Origin: Bacillota bacterium | Lineage (GTDB): Bacteria > Bacillota > Sulfobacillia > JAJZYS01 > JAJYTV01 | NCBI GenBank assembly: GCA_021799275.1 | Contig: JAJZAT010000006.1 | Location: 1-64,000, forward strand | Reading direction: 5' to 3' | Length of the DNA: 64,000 nt | In this document: positions 38,697-47,873 of the stretch, one piece after another | How the letters are laid out: each line of letters starts with the position of its first letter | Numbering within the stretch: position 1 is the stretch's first letter | The notes under the pieces: generated by a model | Databases searched by the model: none | Told to the model about the DNA's origin: nothing | What the model saw: the letters and a program-made list of their open reading frames with translations, nothing else | Position numbers and translations under genes: made by a program

Positions 38697-41537
38697 TCAG
38701 TCGCTCGGGTCTGGGTACGGCAGGGCGGTGATCGCTCCGAGTTCGGCAGCTGTCGCCGTCGGCAGGCGGTAGAACGAGATGCCGATCGCGCCGGCGTCGC
38801 TCGCCGCCTGGAAGGCCGCCTGGAGTTCAAGCGGCGTCGGGCTGAAGACGCCTTTGGCACCGCTCGAGAACATGTCGTAGGTCTGGCCGATCACGCTGAC
38901 CGGCACGTTCGGCAGCCCTGAGAGCTGGCGGATCAGCCCCACGGTGTCATGCACGTACTGGTACGCCGTGGTGAAGTCCTCGCTGATGGCCTCATAGTGC
39001 CAGTAGTCCATCGGCGCGTACAGCGTCACGTAGGGGGCCAGGGCCGCGAACGGATAGTTCTCGTGGTAGATCGGCGGGTAGGTGACGGCGATGAAGACGC
39101 CGCCCGGTCCCAGGGCCTGGCGCACCGCGGCGGCGTAGCTGCCGACGGCGGTGGGGCTGAGGTTCTCCTCGATGTCGGCGGCGATGCCGTCCGGCTTGTC
39201 GCCTGTGGGAGCGACGTAGGTCGCCACCTCCTGCGTCAGCGCCTCGTCGAGCGGCACGTTGCTCAGGTAGGGGTAGACCCAGGCCAGCACGGCGATGCCT
39301 GCGTCGTGCGCCTGGTAGAGGAACGTGCGCAGCTGCGAGCTGCCGTAGAAGCCCCAGCTGCCCTCCACCTCCAGGTACACGTGGGTCGCGCCGAGGCTCC
39401 TCAGTTGCGCTAGCAGCTTGGGTACCGGGGTGGAGGAGAGGTCGCTGCCGAGCAGCCAGAAGCCCTTGCCGGCGGCGACGTCCGCGCTCTGCGCGATCAC
39501 GCGGAACGTGACCCGCACCGTACCGTAGGCGGGGACCTGCGGATCTCGGACGCTGACCGTCTCGAGCCCCGGTGTCGCCGCCTGGAACACGGCCGCCGCT
39601 CCGGGTCCGGCGAGGCTCTGCGACGTCTGCGTCAGCGTGCCCGCCGAGCCCTGCACCGTCATGGCCACACTGAGCGGAGCTGGCACGGGGTTGTCGAAGC
39701 GGTCGGCGAGCATCACCTGAAGGTTGCTGCTCTGCCCTGCGACGACGATGGTGGAGGGGGCACCCGTGGCGATCAGCTGCGTCGCCGGACCGGGGTTCAC
39801 GACCCAGCTCGCGGCAGAGGGCGTGTACCCGGGCGCCGAGGCCTTGACCTGCCACGTCCCTGCTTCATCCCGGTCCAGGCTGAAGCGGGCGACGCCGCCC
39901 TGGGCGGTCGCCGCCAAGGTCGTCACAGAGACACCCTGGGGATTCACGAGCGTGAGCGAGACCGCTGGCGCCGGCGCCGGCGTGGTTTGCTGTACCGTTA
40001 CGCTGGCCGTCGCGGACTGCCCGGCCGTGACGGTCGGAGGCGAGACCAGCGCAAGCTGGCCCAGCGCCGGCACCGTCACCTGCATGGTCGCGTTCATGTA
40101 CGCTCCGGCGCCATTGCTGAGCGTGAGCGTTGCGGTGCCGGGCGCAACCGCCTGCACCTTGAAGGTTAGGCCGGACGCCGTCAGCGAGCCGCCCCCGGAT
40201 CCCTGCACCGCCACGACGGCCGGATCGCTCGACGTCAGGGTGACCGGTGAGGCCTCGCTGGCTCCTGGCGGTAGGTTCGCCTTGAGGCTGGCCGACTGAC
40301 CGGGCAGGATTTGCGTGGGACCCGTGAGCTGCAGAGGACTCGGGAACGGCGCCGCCAGCACGTCGAACGCCGCCGTGCCGCTCAGGAGACCCGCCGCGCT
40401 GGCGGTCAGGGTCCAGGGGCCCGCCGCGGGAGGGGTGAAGGAGAAACTGGCTTGACCGTTCTGCGCCGTCGCCGTCAGGGTGACCGGCGGGGTGCTGCCG
40501 CTGGTCGCGGTCAGGGTGATGGCGCGGGAGACGTCGGCGACGTCGCGCTTGCCGCCCTGATCCAGCACCGTGACCTGCACCGGCACGGTCGCACCGGGAC
40601 CCGCCACCTCGAGCAGGCCATAGATGGCGAGGGAGGTCGCCTGTTCGACGTGGATCGTCATGGCCTTCCTGGCGGTGGAGCCGTAGACGCTGGCCGTGAG
40701 CTGGTAGCTGCCGGGCGTCTGGGCGCTGAAGGTCGTACCCGACAGGGAGCCCCCGCTCGCGCTCCACTGGACCTGGGCGGGCACCGGCAATCCGGAGGCG
40801 TCGCGGGCGACGGACCAGAGGGATGTGGACTGCCCGATGGCGATGGAGGTGGAGACGCTGCCGCCGTCGATGCGGCTGACCACCGATGCCGCTAAGGACG
40901 CGATCGTCTGGGGCGAAAGCCCCAGCATGCGGTAGATCACGGTCGCCGCCTGAGCCCGGTTGAGAGCCCCGGCCGGATCGAAGACGTTCCCGGCAAGGCC
41001 CTGCATGATGCCGAGGCGTTTCGCCACGATGACGTCGCCCAAGGCGTAGCTTGGGATCCGCCCGCCATCCACGTATCCCGATGGCTGGCCCTGCACGTCG
41101 CTCCCGACTGGCGCGAGGTCGATGGCACGCACGCCAATGGTGGCCGCCATGGCCCGGTTGATGGTGGCGCCTGGGCTGAACGCCGTCACGCTCGTGCCGA
41201 GCATCAGGCCGTTGGCCGCGGCCGTCTCGACGTCTCCGTAGAGGGCGCTCGACGAGGACACATCGCTGAAGCGCGGCCCGACGGTCACGATCGGGAGCTT
41301 CTCCGCGCGCACGATCATCGCGGCGAACTGTGCCCGCGTCACGGGAGCGAGGGGATGGAAGAGTCCGTCCGCTTCGCCTTGGATCACGCCCTGCGCGGCA
41401 AGCGCATCGATGGCCCCGGCGGCCCAATAGCTGGAGGGCACGTCGGGGAACGACGCGGCCGCGGCGGCCGGCGACGAAGAAAAGGCGAGGGGCGCAAGCA
41501 GCGCTACGGCTGCCAGCGCACCCAGATATCTGCGCAT
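38697..41537 (-). CDS. SLH-domain surface protein with Ig-like repeats and C-terminal TIM-barrel/GH-like domain
   Basis: SFPDVPSSYWAAGAIDALAAQGVIQGEADGLFHPLAPVTRAQFAAMI (SLH), repeated Ig-like modules, GATHVYLEVEGSWGFYGSSQLRTFLYQAHDAGIAVLAWVYPYLSNVP. Confidence 0.88.
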   Translation of the reverse strand: MRRYLGALAAVALLAPLAFSSSPAAAAASFPDVPSSYWAAGAIDALAAQGVIQGEADGLFHPLAPVTRAQFAAMIVRAEKLPIVTVGPRFSDVSSSSALYGDVETAAANGLMLGTSVTAFSPGATINRAMAATIGVRAIDLAPVGSDVQGQPSGYVDGGRIPSYALGDVIVAKRLGIMQGLAGNVFDPAGALNRAQAATVIYRMLGLSPQTIASLAASVVSRIDGGSVSTSIAIGQSTSLWSVARDASGLPVPAQVQWSASGGSLSGTTFSAQTPGSYQLTASVYGSTARKAMTIHVEQATSLAIYGLLEVAGPGATVPVQVTVLDQGGKRDVADVSRAITLTATSGSTPPVTLTATAQNGQASFSFTPPAAGPWTLTASAAGLLSGTAAFDVLAAPFPSPLQLTGPTQILPGQSASLKANLPPGASEASPVTLTSSDPAVVAVQGSGGGSLTASGLTFKVQAVAPGTATLTLSNGAGAYMNATMQVTVPALGQLALVSPPTVTAGQSATASVTVQQTTPAPAPAVSLTLVNPQGVSVTTLAATAQGGVARFSLDRDEAGTWQVKASAPGYTPSAASWVVNPGPATQLIATGAPSTIVVAGQSSNLQVMLADRFDNPVPAPLSVAMTVQGSAGTLTQTSQSLAGPGAAAVFQAATPGLETVSVRDPQVPAYGTVRVTFRVIAQSADVAAGKGFWLLGSDLSSTPVPKLLAQLRSLGATHVYLEVEGSWGFYGSSQLRTFLYQAHDAGIAVLAWVYPYLSNVPLDEALTQEVATYVAPTGDKPDGIAADIEENLSPTAVGSYAAAVRQALGPGGVFIAVTYPPIYHENYPFAALAPYVTLYAPMDYWHYEAISEDFTTAYQYVHDTVGLIRQLSGLPNVPVSVIGQTYDMFSSGAKGVFSPTPLELQAAFQAASDAGAIGISFYRLPTATAAELGAITALPYPDPSD

Positions 41538-41648
41538 GGTCCCACCTCCGAAACTGGTCCTCGTCAGCCTTCGATGCCAGACGGACCCTTCCTGCGGAAC
41601 GCATGTCCAGTTCTCAGAGGGGAATGCTGGCCTCTGGGAGGCGGTGCC

Positions 41649-42314
41649 GTGCGATGGATTCGTGGTCCCCTGCCTGCGCTGGCGGGCATGGCCGTCCTGG
41701 CGATAGCCCTTCTGGCAGTGACGCCGCGCAGCGGCCACGCCGCGGATGTGAAGGCCACGCCCGCGACCTTGACCGTCACGGAGGAGGAGCCGGTGGCAGC
41801 GCCAACCCAAGGCGCCACGCTCTATTTGGGTATCGAGACGCGCGCCCAGGACAGCCGTTCCGCGCAGTCCGACGCGCAGCAGTCGCTCGAGCGGCTCCGC
41901 CAGGGGCTGCGCTCGGCGGGGGTTCCGGCCAGCGACGTGAAGGTGCAGGGCTACCGCATCGGGGCTCTGCAACGTGGACAGCAGAGCCAGCAGGGGGAGG
42001 GCTACATCGTCGTCCAGAACGTCGTGGCGCGCATCGCCAAGGCGGACCGGCTCGGCGCCGCCATCGACGCGGCGGTGGTGAGCGGGGCCACGATGGTCCA
42101 GGGAACCGCGGACCAGTATCAGACGCCGAGCGTCAGCGAGCGGGCAAGTGCCGTGGCAGCGGCCGTGCGGGCAGCGCGCAGCGACGCGCAGGCGATCGCG
42201 TCCGCGTTGCAGGAACCGCTGGGGCGGCCGCAGGTGGTCAGCGTCCACATGCGGCACATGTCCGCGCCGGGTCCCAGCTACGCGATGCAGGTGCAGGTCA
42301 CGTTCACGCGCTGA
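41649..42314 (+). CDS. SIMPL/DUF541-domain secreted protein
   Basis: ATLTVTEEEPVAAPTQGATLYLGIETRAQDSRSAQSDAQQSLERLRQGLRSAGVPASDVKVQGYRI; GTG start. Confidence 0.8.
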   Translation: MRWIRGPLPALAGMAVLAIALLAVTPRSGHAADVKATPATLTVTEEEPVAAPTQGATLYLGIETRAQDSRSAQSDAQQSLERLRQGLRSAGVPASDVKVQGYRIGALQRGQQSQQGEGYIVVQNVVARIAKADRLGAAIDAAVVSGATMVQGTADQYQTPSVSERASAVAAAVRAARSDAQAIASALQEPLGRPQVVSVHMRHMSAPGPSYAMQVQVTFTR

Positions 42315-42325
42315 ACGCGGACGTC

Positions 42326-42357
42326 GAGGACCCGCCGCTGGCTGGCGGCGGGTCCTC
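42326..42357. terminator. Terminator between convergent SIMPL and minC genes
   Basis: GAGGACCCGCCGC-tggctg-GCGGCGGGTCCTC. Confidence 0.8.
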
Positions 42358-42368
42358 GCGTTGCTCTA

Positions 42369-42956
42369 CTAGGTTGTCTGACGGACGGGCGGTCGGCGGC
42401 CGGACTTGGCTGCCCAGGGCTCGACGATGATCTTGCCGTCCTCGAGGTGCGCGTATTCCGCGCCGCCGGGCTCCGTTGGTGCGCCCTGGGCGATGGCCCC
42501 GGCGATGCGCACCTGCGTCGGCTGAAGCTGCTGCGCGTAGATGATGGCGCCCTCGTTGCCTTCCGCGCCCGCCCAGGCGAAGCCGCGCAGGGTACCAACC
42601 ACGATCACGTCGCCGGTGGCCACGAGGCGGCCGCCGACGTGAACGTCGCCCAGCACGACGAGATCCCCCTGGTGCGTGACCTCCTGGCCGGAGCGCACCG
42701 TCCTGCGCACCACCTTGGGATCGTCGCCGCGGGTGGGCTGCGCGTGCGGTCTCGGGCCGATGCTGGCGAGTCCGAGTGTCGGAAAGCGCCGCATCGCCTC
42801 GCTGATCGCCGCGACAAGCTCCGGCGACATCGTGTCGTCGGCGGTCTCGACCGCGATGCGGGCGTTGCCGAGGAACCCCGCGGCGCTTTCAAGGCTTTGG
42901 ATGATTTCTCCGACCACGGTCTGAGGGTTCGGGCGGGGACCGATCACCAGACGCAC
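42369..42956 (-). CDS. minC: Septum site-determining protein MinC
   Basis: VRRTVRSGQEVTHQGDLVVLGDVHVGGRLVATGDVIVVGTLRGFAWAGAEGNEGAIIYAQQLQPTQVRIAG. Confidence 0.93.
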   Translation of the reverse strand: MRLVIGPRPNPQTVVGEIIQSLESAAGFLGNARIAVETADDTMSPELVAAISEAMRRFPTLGLASIGPRPHAQPTRGDDPKVVRRTVRSGQEVTHQGDLVVLGDVHVGGRLVATGDVIVVGTLRGFAWAGAEGNEGAIIYAQQLQPTQVRIAGAIAQGAPTEPGGAEYAHLEDGKIIVEPWAAKSGRRPPVRQTT

Positions 42957-43075
42957 GCCACCGCGCCCGCCCTTCAGCTGGACCAGAACGCAGCACCTCC
43001 GGCGCCGTATTCCGTGCAGAGGGCGTCGAATCCTGCGAAAGGCGCGGGAGGGGGCCGTGTCGAAACGGCTAGGAC

Positions 43076-44584
43076 ATGATGAAGATTCCTCGCGCTATCC
43101 TTGCCGTGCTCGCTCTTCCACTCTCCCTGGCGGCGCTCTATCTCTACGCCGTGGGGCAGTGGCCGTGGTTTGCCGTGGTCCTCGCAGGCGTGCTCTACGC
43201 GTACGCCGTGCAGGGTCTGCCATGGGTCGGGCGGCGGCGGCCGCTCTTCACCATTTCGCTCGTGTACCTGATCATCGCCCTTTGGGCCGTGCCGCTCGGG
43301 CACGCTTTCGGCCTCTCGGCCCAGCCGAACTTCTGGCTGTTCATCTCGTTCCTCGGGGAGATCGGCCTGGCCCTCTGGCTCTGGGTCTGGCTGCGGCCTC
43401 GCTTCATCAAGAGCGACACGGTGCGCCTCGGAGTCACGGGCAGCCTCAGGCGTCCTGTCGACATCGCCATCGACGACAGGTTCCTGCACATGCACGTGCT
43501 CGGGCCGACCGGCTCCGGCAAGACGATCGGTGTGCTCTGGCCACTCTTGCGGCAGGACATCGCGGCGGGTCACGGCATCCTGCTGTTGGACCCGAAGGGC
43601 GACCTCTACGACCTGGCGGTCGAGGAGGCGAGGCGTCGCGGGCGGCAGGTGATCGCCCTGCGGCCGGGGGAGCCGCCCAGTCTCGGCCTGGACCCGTTTG
43701 CCGGCGAGCCGCAGGTGGCGGCGGAGACGGTGGCCTACGCCCTGTTCGGCGCTTTCGGCAGCCAGCACGAGTTCTACAGGAGCGTCGGCCAGGCGATGTT
43801 GCGGCACGCCGCCCTCGCCCTGAAGGAAGCGCTGCCGAGCCCGACCTTGCCGGACCTCGCCGAGTTCCTGCGCAGCGAGGAGATGCGCAGGGAGGTGCTG
43901 CTCGAGGCCTCGTCGCCGCACGTCCGGGCCTACTTCCGCGACGAGGTCGGCGGTTGGAGCCCGCGCTTCCGTCAGGACGCCTTTATCGGCGTGCAGTCGG
44001 CGCTGTCGGAGGTCTTGGCGCATCCCTGGGCGCGGCAGCTCTTCACGACCACGCCCGCCACCGACTTCGACCGACTGCTCGCAGAGGGCGACATGCTCTG
44101 CATGGCCCTGCCGGAGGGAGAGATCGGCCTTGGCGCGGGCGCCGTGGGGGCGTTCGCCCTTCTGCTCTTCCAGTCGGCGGCCTTGCGCAGGGTCAAGGGC
44201 CCTTCGGCCTTCATCTACGCGGACGAGTTCCAGACCTTCGCGCAGGCCGATTTCGGCAGCTTCCTCGCGCAGGCCCGTTCGCACCGCGTCGGCGCGGTGC
44301 TCGCGCACCAGCATCTCAGGCAGCTGTCGGACGAACTGCGCGGCGCCGTTCTGGCGAACGCCCGCAACCGCGTCCTGCTCGGAGGCCTCGGGCGCGAGGA
44401 TCTTGAGCAGCTCAGGGAGTCGCTTGGCCGCCGCTTCGTGACGAGCGCGAACGGCGGGCTCAGGGAGGCGCCGCGCTTCGATCAGGAGACGCTGCGCCGG
44501 CTGCCGCGCGGCCAGGCGGTTGCGGAGGTCGCGGCTGGCGGCCGGCTTCTGCCCCCTGTGCTGGTGCGGCTCGGAAGACCCTGA
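43076..44584 (+). CDS. VirD4/TraG-like type IV coupling ATPase with N-terminal TM segments
   Basis: HVLGPTGSGKTIGVLWPLL (Walker A), GILLLDPKGDLYDLAVEEA, AFIYADEFQTFAQADFGSFLAQARSHRVGAVLAHQHLRQL. Confidence 0.88.
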   Translation: MMKIPRAILAVLALPLSLAALYLYAVGQWPWFAVVLAGVLYAYAVQGLPWVGRRRPLFTISLVYLIIALWAVPLGHAFGLSAQPNFWLFISFLGEIGLALWLWVWLRPRFIKSDTVRLGVTGSLRRPVDIAIDDRFLHMHVLGPTGSGKTIGVLWPLLRQDIAAGHGILLLDPKGDLYDLAVEEARRRGRQVIALRPGEPPSLGLDPFAGEPQVAAETVAYALFGAFGSQHEFYRSVGQAMLRHAALALKEALPSPTLPDLAEFLRSEEMRREVLLEASSPHVRAYFRDEVGGWSPRFRQDAFIGVQSALSEVLAHPWARQLFTTTPATDFDRLLAEGDMLCMALPEGEIGLGAGAVGAFALLLFQSAALRRVKGPSAFIYADEFQTFAQADFGSFLAQARSHRVGAVLAHQHLRQLSDELRGAVLANARNRVLLGGLGREDLEQLRESLGRRFVTSANGGLREAPRFDQETLRRLPRGQAVAEVAAGGRLLPPVLVRLGRP

Positions 44585-45261
44585 TGCGCCCCGACCTCAC
44601 GGAACGCCTGCTGCGCCTGGGTACCGCCGAGCGCGACCTTCTCCAGGATCTCTATCAGGCGCGTTTCGCGACGCGTGCGCAGGCGGAAGACCTGGCGGTC
44701 CTCGCCGGTGGCGATCTGCCGGGGCTGCTCGCGAGCGGCCTCGCTCGCGAGGTGACCGGGGAGACGGAGAGCGTCGTCTACCTGGGACAGAGTGGGACCC
44801 GTGCCGCCCTGGCCATGCTGGGGGAGGAGGTGGCGAACGGCCAGCGGGCCTACGCCGCGTTGCGCCTGGGTCACGAACTGCGGCGCACGGCGCTCTACGT
44901 CGCCTTGCGCCGAGCCGGCATGCCTGCGGCGGCCTATCGGGCGGAGCCGCGCCTCGGCTATCGCAGCGCCGCAGGCCTCGGCGAGCGTACCCTCGTGCCG
45001 GACGCGCTCGTTCGCACCGTGGCGGGCGAGGCCCTGATCGAGGTGGACCGCGCCACGGAGGGGCAAGGCCAGCTTCGGCACAAGTGGCTGCGCTACCGTG
45101 AGTGGCAGGAGGACGGACCGCGGCGCGACCTCTATGTGCTCGCGGACGCCAGGGCGCCAGTCGAGGCGAGCCTGAGGGCGGCGGGCCTCGGGGCGACGGT
45201 GCTCGAGGAGCCATGGCAGCTCGCGCGCCTCATCTGGCTGCAGGCAGCGGCGCAGGTCTAG
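44584..45261 (+). CDS. Replication-relaxation (Replic_Relax)-like protein
   Basis: N-terminal winged-helix-like LGTAERDLLQDLYQARFATRAQAEDL, LRLGHELRRTALYVALRRAG, LVPDALVRTVAGEALIEVDRATEG; TGATG overlap. Confidence 0.75.
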   Translation: MRPDLTERLLRLGTAERDLLQDLYQARFATRAQAEDLAVLAGGDLPGLLASGLAREVTGETESVVYLGQSGTRAALAMLGEEVANGQRAYAALRLGHELRRTALYVALRRAGMPAAAYRAEPRLGYRSAAGLGERTLVPDALVRTVAGEALIEVDRATEGQGQLRHKWLRYREWQEDGPRRDLYVLADARAPVEASLRAAGLGATVLEEPWQLARLIWLQAAAQV

Positions 45262-45851
45262 ACAAGATCCTTGATGCCGATGAGGATCAGCAGGACCCCC
45301 GCGGCGACGGTGGCCTTGGGGCCGAGCCAACTGCCCGGGGCCCTGCGGCCCACGTGCTCTCCGGCGAGCAGCGTCGCGAAGCTCAGTAGGCCCGTCGCGA
45401 GCGCGAGCAGCCACGGCGGCAGGCCCACCATGCCGCCGCCGAAGCCGCCGGCCCAGGCGTTCAGGCCGAGCCCGACCGACAGCGCCAGCGATTCCATGAC
45501 GGAGATGTCGCCCGAGAGGTCGACGTCGGCTTGCTCCGGGTGGTAGACGAGGCCGATCGCATCCTTGGTCGCCGTGGACGGCGCAGGCGCCCTGCGTGGC
45601 CACAGCACCCAGATGCCTACGGCGATGATGACGGCCGAGCCGATGATGTTGGCGATCTCCGGCCTCAGAACGTGGCCGATGCCAAGGCCCGCATAGGCCA
45701 CCACGAGCGTGCCTGCGGCGGCTACGAGCGCAATGAAGAAATTGCTGCGGAACGGGATGCCGATCTTGCGCACGCCGTAGGCGACGCCAACCCCAAGGTT
45801 GTCGAGATTGCCGGCGATGCCGATCAAGACGGCCAGAACGAGCGCGTGCAT
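45258..45851 (-). CDS. ytaF: Sporulation membrane protein YtaF (MntP superfamily)
   Basis: AGNLDNLGVGVAYGVRKIGIPFRSNF; SVMESLALSVGLGLNAWAGGFGGG. Confidence 0.88.
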   Translation of the reverse strand: MHALVLAVLIGIAGNLDNLGVGVAYGVRKIGIPFRSNFFIALVAAAGTLVVAYAGLGIGHVLRPEIANIIGSAVIIAVGIWVLWPRRAPAPSTATKDAIGLVYHPEQADVDLSGDISVMESLALSVGLGLNAWAGGFGGGMVGLPPWLLALATGLLSFATLLAGEHVGRRAPGSWLGPKATVAAGVLLILIGIKDLV

Positions 45852-45943
45852 GGGCCTTCCCTCCGGGCGACTGCCATGCATGCTATGGCAGGGCGGGGGA
45901 AGGGGTGCCGGGGACGGCGCTCCCATCGGGGCCACCTGATGCC

Positions 45944-45973
45944 TTGTACCATGTGACAACACAGGTGTATAGT
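45944..45973 (+). promoter_or_regulatory. Promoter with NiaR-like box (ACACAGGTGT, 45959-45968) in the spacer
   Basis: TTGTAC-N18-TATAGT containing ACACAGGTGT; niaR gene is adjacent. Confidence 0.55.
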
Positions 45974-45998
45974 CTCATGGAGCCTGGAGGTGGTCCCC

Positions 45999-47285
45999 AT
46001 GCGCATCGAGTCCCGCGGCCTCGAGCCTGTCCCCGCCGCGGAACGCCATGGTAAGAGTTCAAGCCTGTTCACGCTCTGGTTTGCAGCAAATCTCGGCATT
46101 CCGCCCTGGTTTCTCGGCGTCCTGCTCTACTCGTTCGGCCTTGGCCTCTGGTGGTCGCTCCTGACGGTGCTGCTCGGCAACCTGATCGGCGCGGCTCTGG
46201 TCGGCTTCGCGTCGGCCATGGGTCCGGAAAGCGGACTGCCGCAGCTCGCGCAGTCGCGCGCGGGGTTCGGCAGCCTCGGCGTCTATCTGCCCGCGGCCCT
46301 CAACTGGCTCTCGTGCCTCGGCTGGTTCGCCGTCAATTCTCTTCTTGGCGGACAGCTGCTCGCGAGCCTGCTCCACCTGCCGGCAGCAGGCGGTATCGTC
46401 CTGATCGGGATTCTGCAGATGGCGATCGGCGCGGTGGGGCACGACATGGTCCACAGCGTGGAGAGGTGGGTCAGCATCCTGCTCGCGCTCACCTTCGCCT
46501 TCTTCACCTGGCGCGCCGCGACCCTGGGCTTCGGCGCACCGACCCAGGGCGGTTTCAGCTGGGCGCCCTTCGCCCTCGGTATCGCCATGATCGCTTCCTA
46601 CGTCTTTTCCTGGGCGCCCTACGCCTCGGACTACTCCCGCTACCTTCCGGCAGGCACCAAGAGAGGGCTCGTCTTCACCTGGACCTTTCTCGGCTCGCTC
46701 GTCTCCTGCCTCTGGGTGGAGGTGATCGGAGTCGCGTTCGCGTCCCATTTCCGCCTGTTCGATGAGGTGCCGCTGCTCCAGGCGGCGTCGGGCGGGCTCG
46801 CCATCTTCGTCTTCGCCGCCGGCATCCTCGGCACCTTGACCGCGAATCTGCTCAACATCTACACCGGCGCCACTTCGCTCCTGGCGCTCGGCATTCGCAT
46901 GCCGCGCTCGCTCGCCGCGCTGCTGGTCGGGGTGTTCGGCACCGCGATCGCGCTGCTCGGCGTGCAGGGCTTCAGCGGTGATTACGAATCGTTCCTGCTG
47001 CTGCTGTCGTACTGGATCGCGCCGTGGCTGGGAGTCGTGCTGTCGGAGGGCCAGGCGACAAGAAACCCCGCGCTCGTGGAGGCGGGGTTCTGGGCATTCC
47101 TGATCGGTCTCGCCGTCTCCGTCCCCTTCATGTCGCAGTCGCTCTTCACGGGACCCGCGGCCAGGGCGATGGGGGGCGCGGACATCGCGTACTACGTCGG
47201 CGGTCTTACGGCCGCTATCCTCTATCTTCTGCTTCGTCGAGGATCCCGAGGCGCGCGAGAGCCTGCCGTCCCTCAGCGAGCGTAG
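45999..47285 (+). CDS. NCS1-family cytosine/purine/nicotinate-type permease
   Basis: LFTLWFAANLGIPPWFLGVLLYSFGLGLWWSLLTVLLGNLIGAALVGFASAMGPESGLPQLAQSRAGFG. Confidence 0.92.
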   Translation: MRIESRGLEPVPAAERHGKSSSLFTLWFAANLGIPPWFLGVLLYSFGLGLWWSLLTVLLGNLIGAALVGFASAMGPESGLPQLAQSRAGFGSLGVYLPAALNWLSCLGWFAVNSLLGGQLLASLLHLPAAGGIVLIGILQMAIGAVGHDMVHSVERWVSILLALTFAFFTWRAATLGFGAPTQGGFSWAPFALGIAMIASYVFSWAPYASDYSRYLPAGTKRGLVFTWTFLGSLVSCLWVEVIGVAFASHFRLFDEVPLLQAASGGLAIFVFAAGILGTLTANLLNIYTGATSLLALGIRMPRSLAALLVGVFGTAIALLGVQGFSGDYESFLLLLSYWIAPWLGVVLSEGQATRNPALVEAGFWAFLIGLAVSVPFMSQSLFTGPAARAMGGADIAYYVGGLTAAILYLLLRRGSRGAREPAVPQRA

Positions 47286-47727
47286 AGACGTCACGTGCTT
47301 CGACGGTGTGGACGTGCGCGCCGCCCGTGAGTACGCTCAGCAGCTGGCCGCCGTGCTCGCGCAGCCGCCCGAGGAAGAGCTCGACGTCCCGGCGCGAGTG
47401 CAGTTCAAGCCCGCCGCGCAATTCGCCGTAGAGGGGATGGTCCACGATGACCTCCTTCACGACGATGCCGAGGTCGACGAGCGTCATCAGTTCGACTTCC
47501 GTCTGCTCCGGCGTGTGGCGCACGGCAAACACGTCGCGCACGCCGATCGGTCCGCTCGCCAGGCGGTAGCCGCTGGTCGTCGCGTCGATCGGGTGGCCCT
47601 CCGCGCGCAGCAGGGCGATGTCGTGCACGATCACCTGCCGGGAGACGCCGAACATGTCGGCGAACTGGCCGCCTGAAATGGGCTCCTTGGCCTCCTTGAG
47701 CACGTCGAGAAGCTCACGTCTGCGCAT
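47215..47727 (-). CDS. niaR: NiaR/YrxA-type niacin/NAD-responsive repressor (HTH_11 + 3H domain)
   Basis: MRRRELLDVLKEAKEPISGGQFADMFGVSRQVIVHDIALLRAEGHPIDATTSGYRL; conserved His at 3H positions. Confidence 0.9.
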   Translation of the reverse strand: MRRRELLDVLKEAKEPISGGQFADMFGVSRQVIVHDIALLRAEGHPIDATTSGYRLASGPIGVRDVFAVRHTPEQTEVELMTLVDLGIVVKEVIVDHPLYGELRGGLELHSRRDVELFLGRLREHGGQLLSVLTGGAHVHTVEARDVSTLAEGRQALARLGILDEAEDRG

Positions 47728-47873
47728 GTCCCGCCTCCTGGCCAGAGCATAGCGGCAAGGCGCCGGCCAGGCAATTGTGCCAAGCTCTCGCCCGGGACCG
47801 ACCCGGCGAGAGCTTGGCGCATGTCGTGGCCTGTCCCTGGGGCCTGCCTCCTTACGGCCCGACATAGGATGTC

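Noticed and set aside
38697-42257. Full 1186-aa version of the SLH ORF
   Set aside because: The first ~240 residues are antisense to the SIMPL gene; Met at 41537 has an RBS (GGAGGTGGGACC) and begins a signal peptide.
42369-45261. Integrated mobile element boundaries around the VirD4-like pair
   Set aside because: No integrase, relaxase, tRNA-end duplication or flanking direct repeats could be found by eye.
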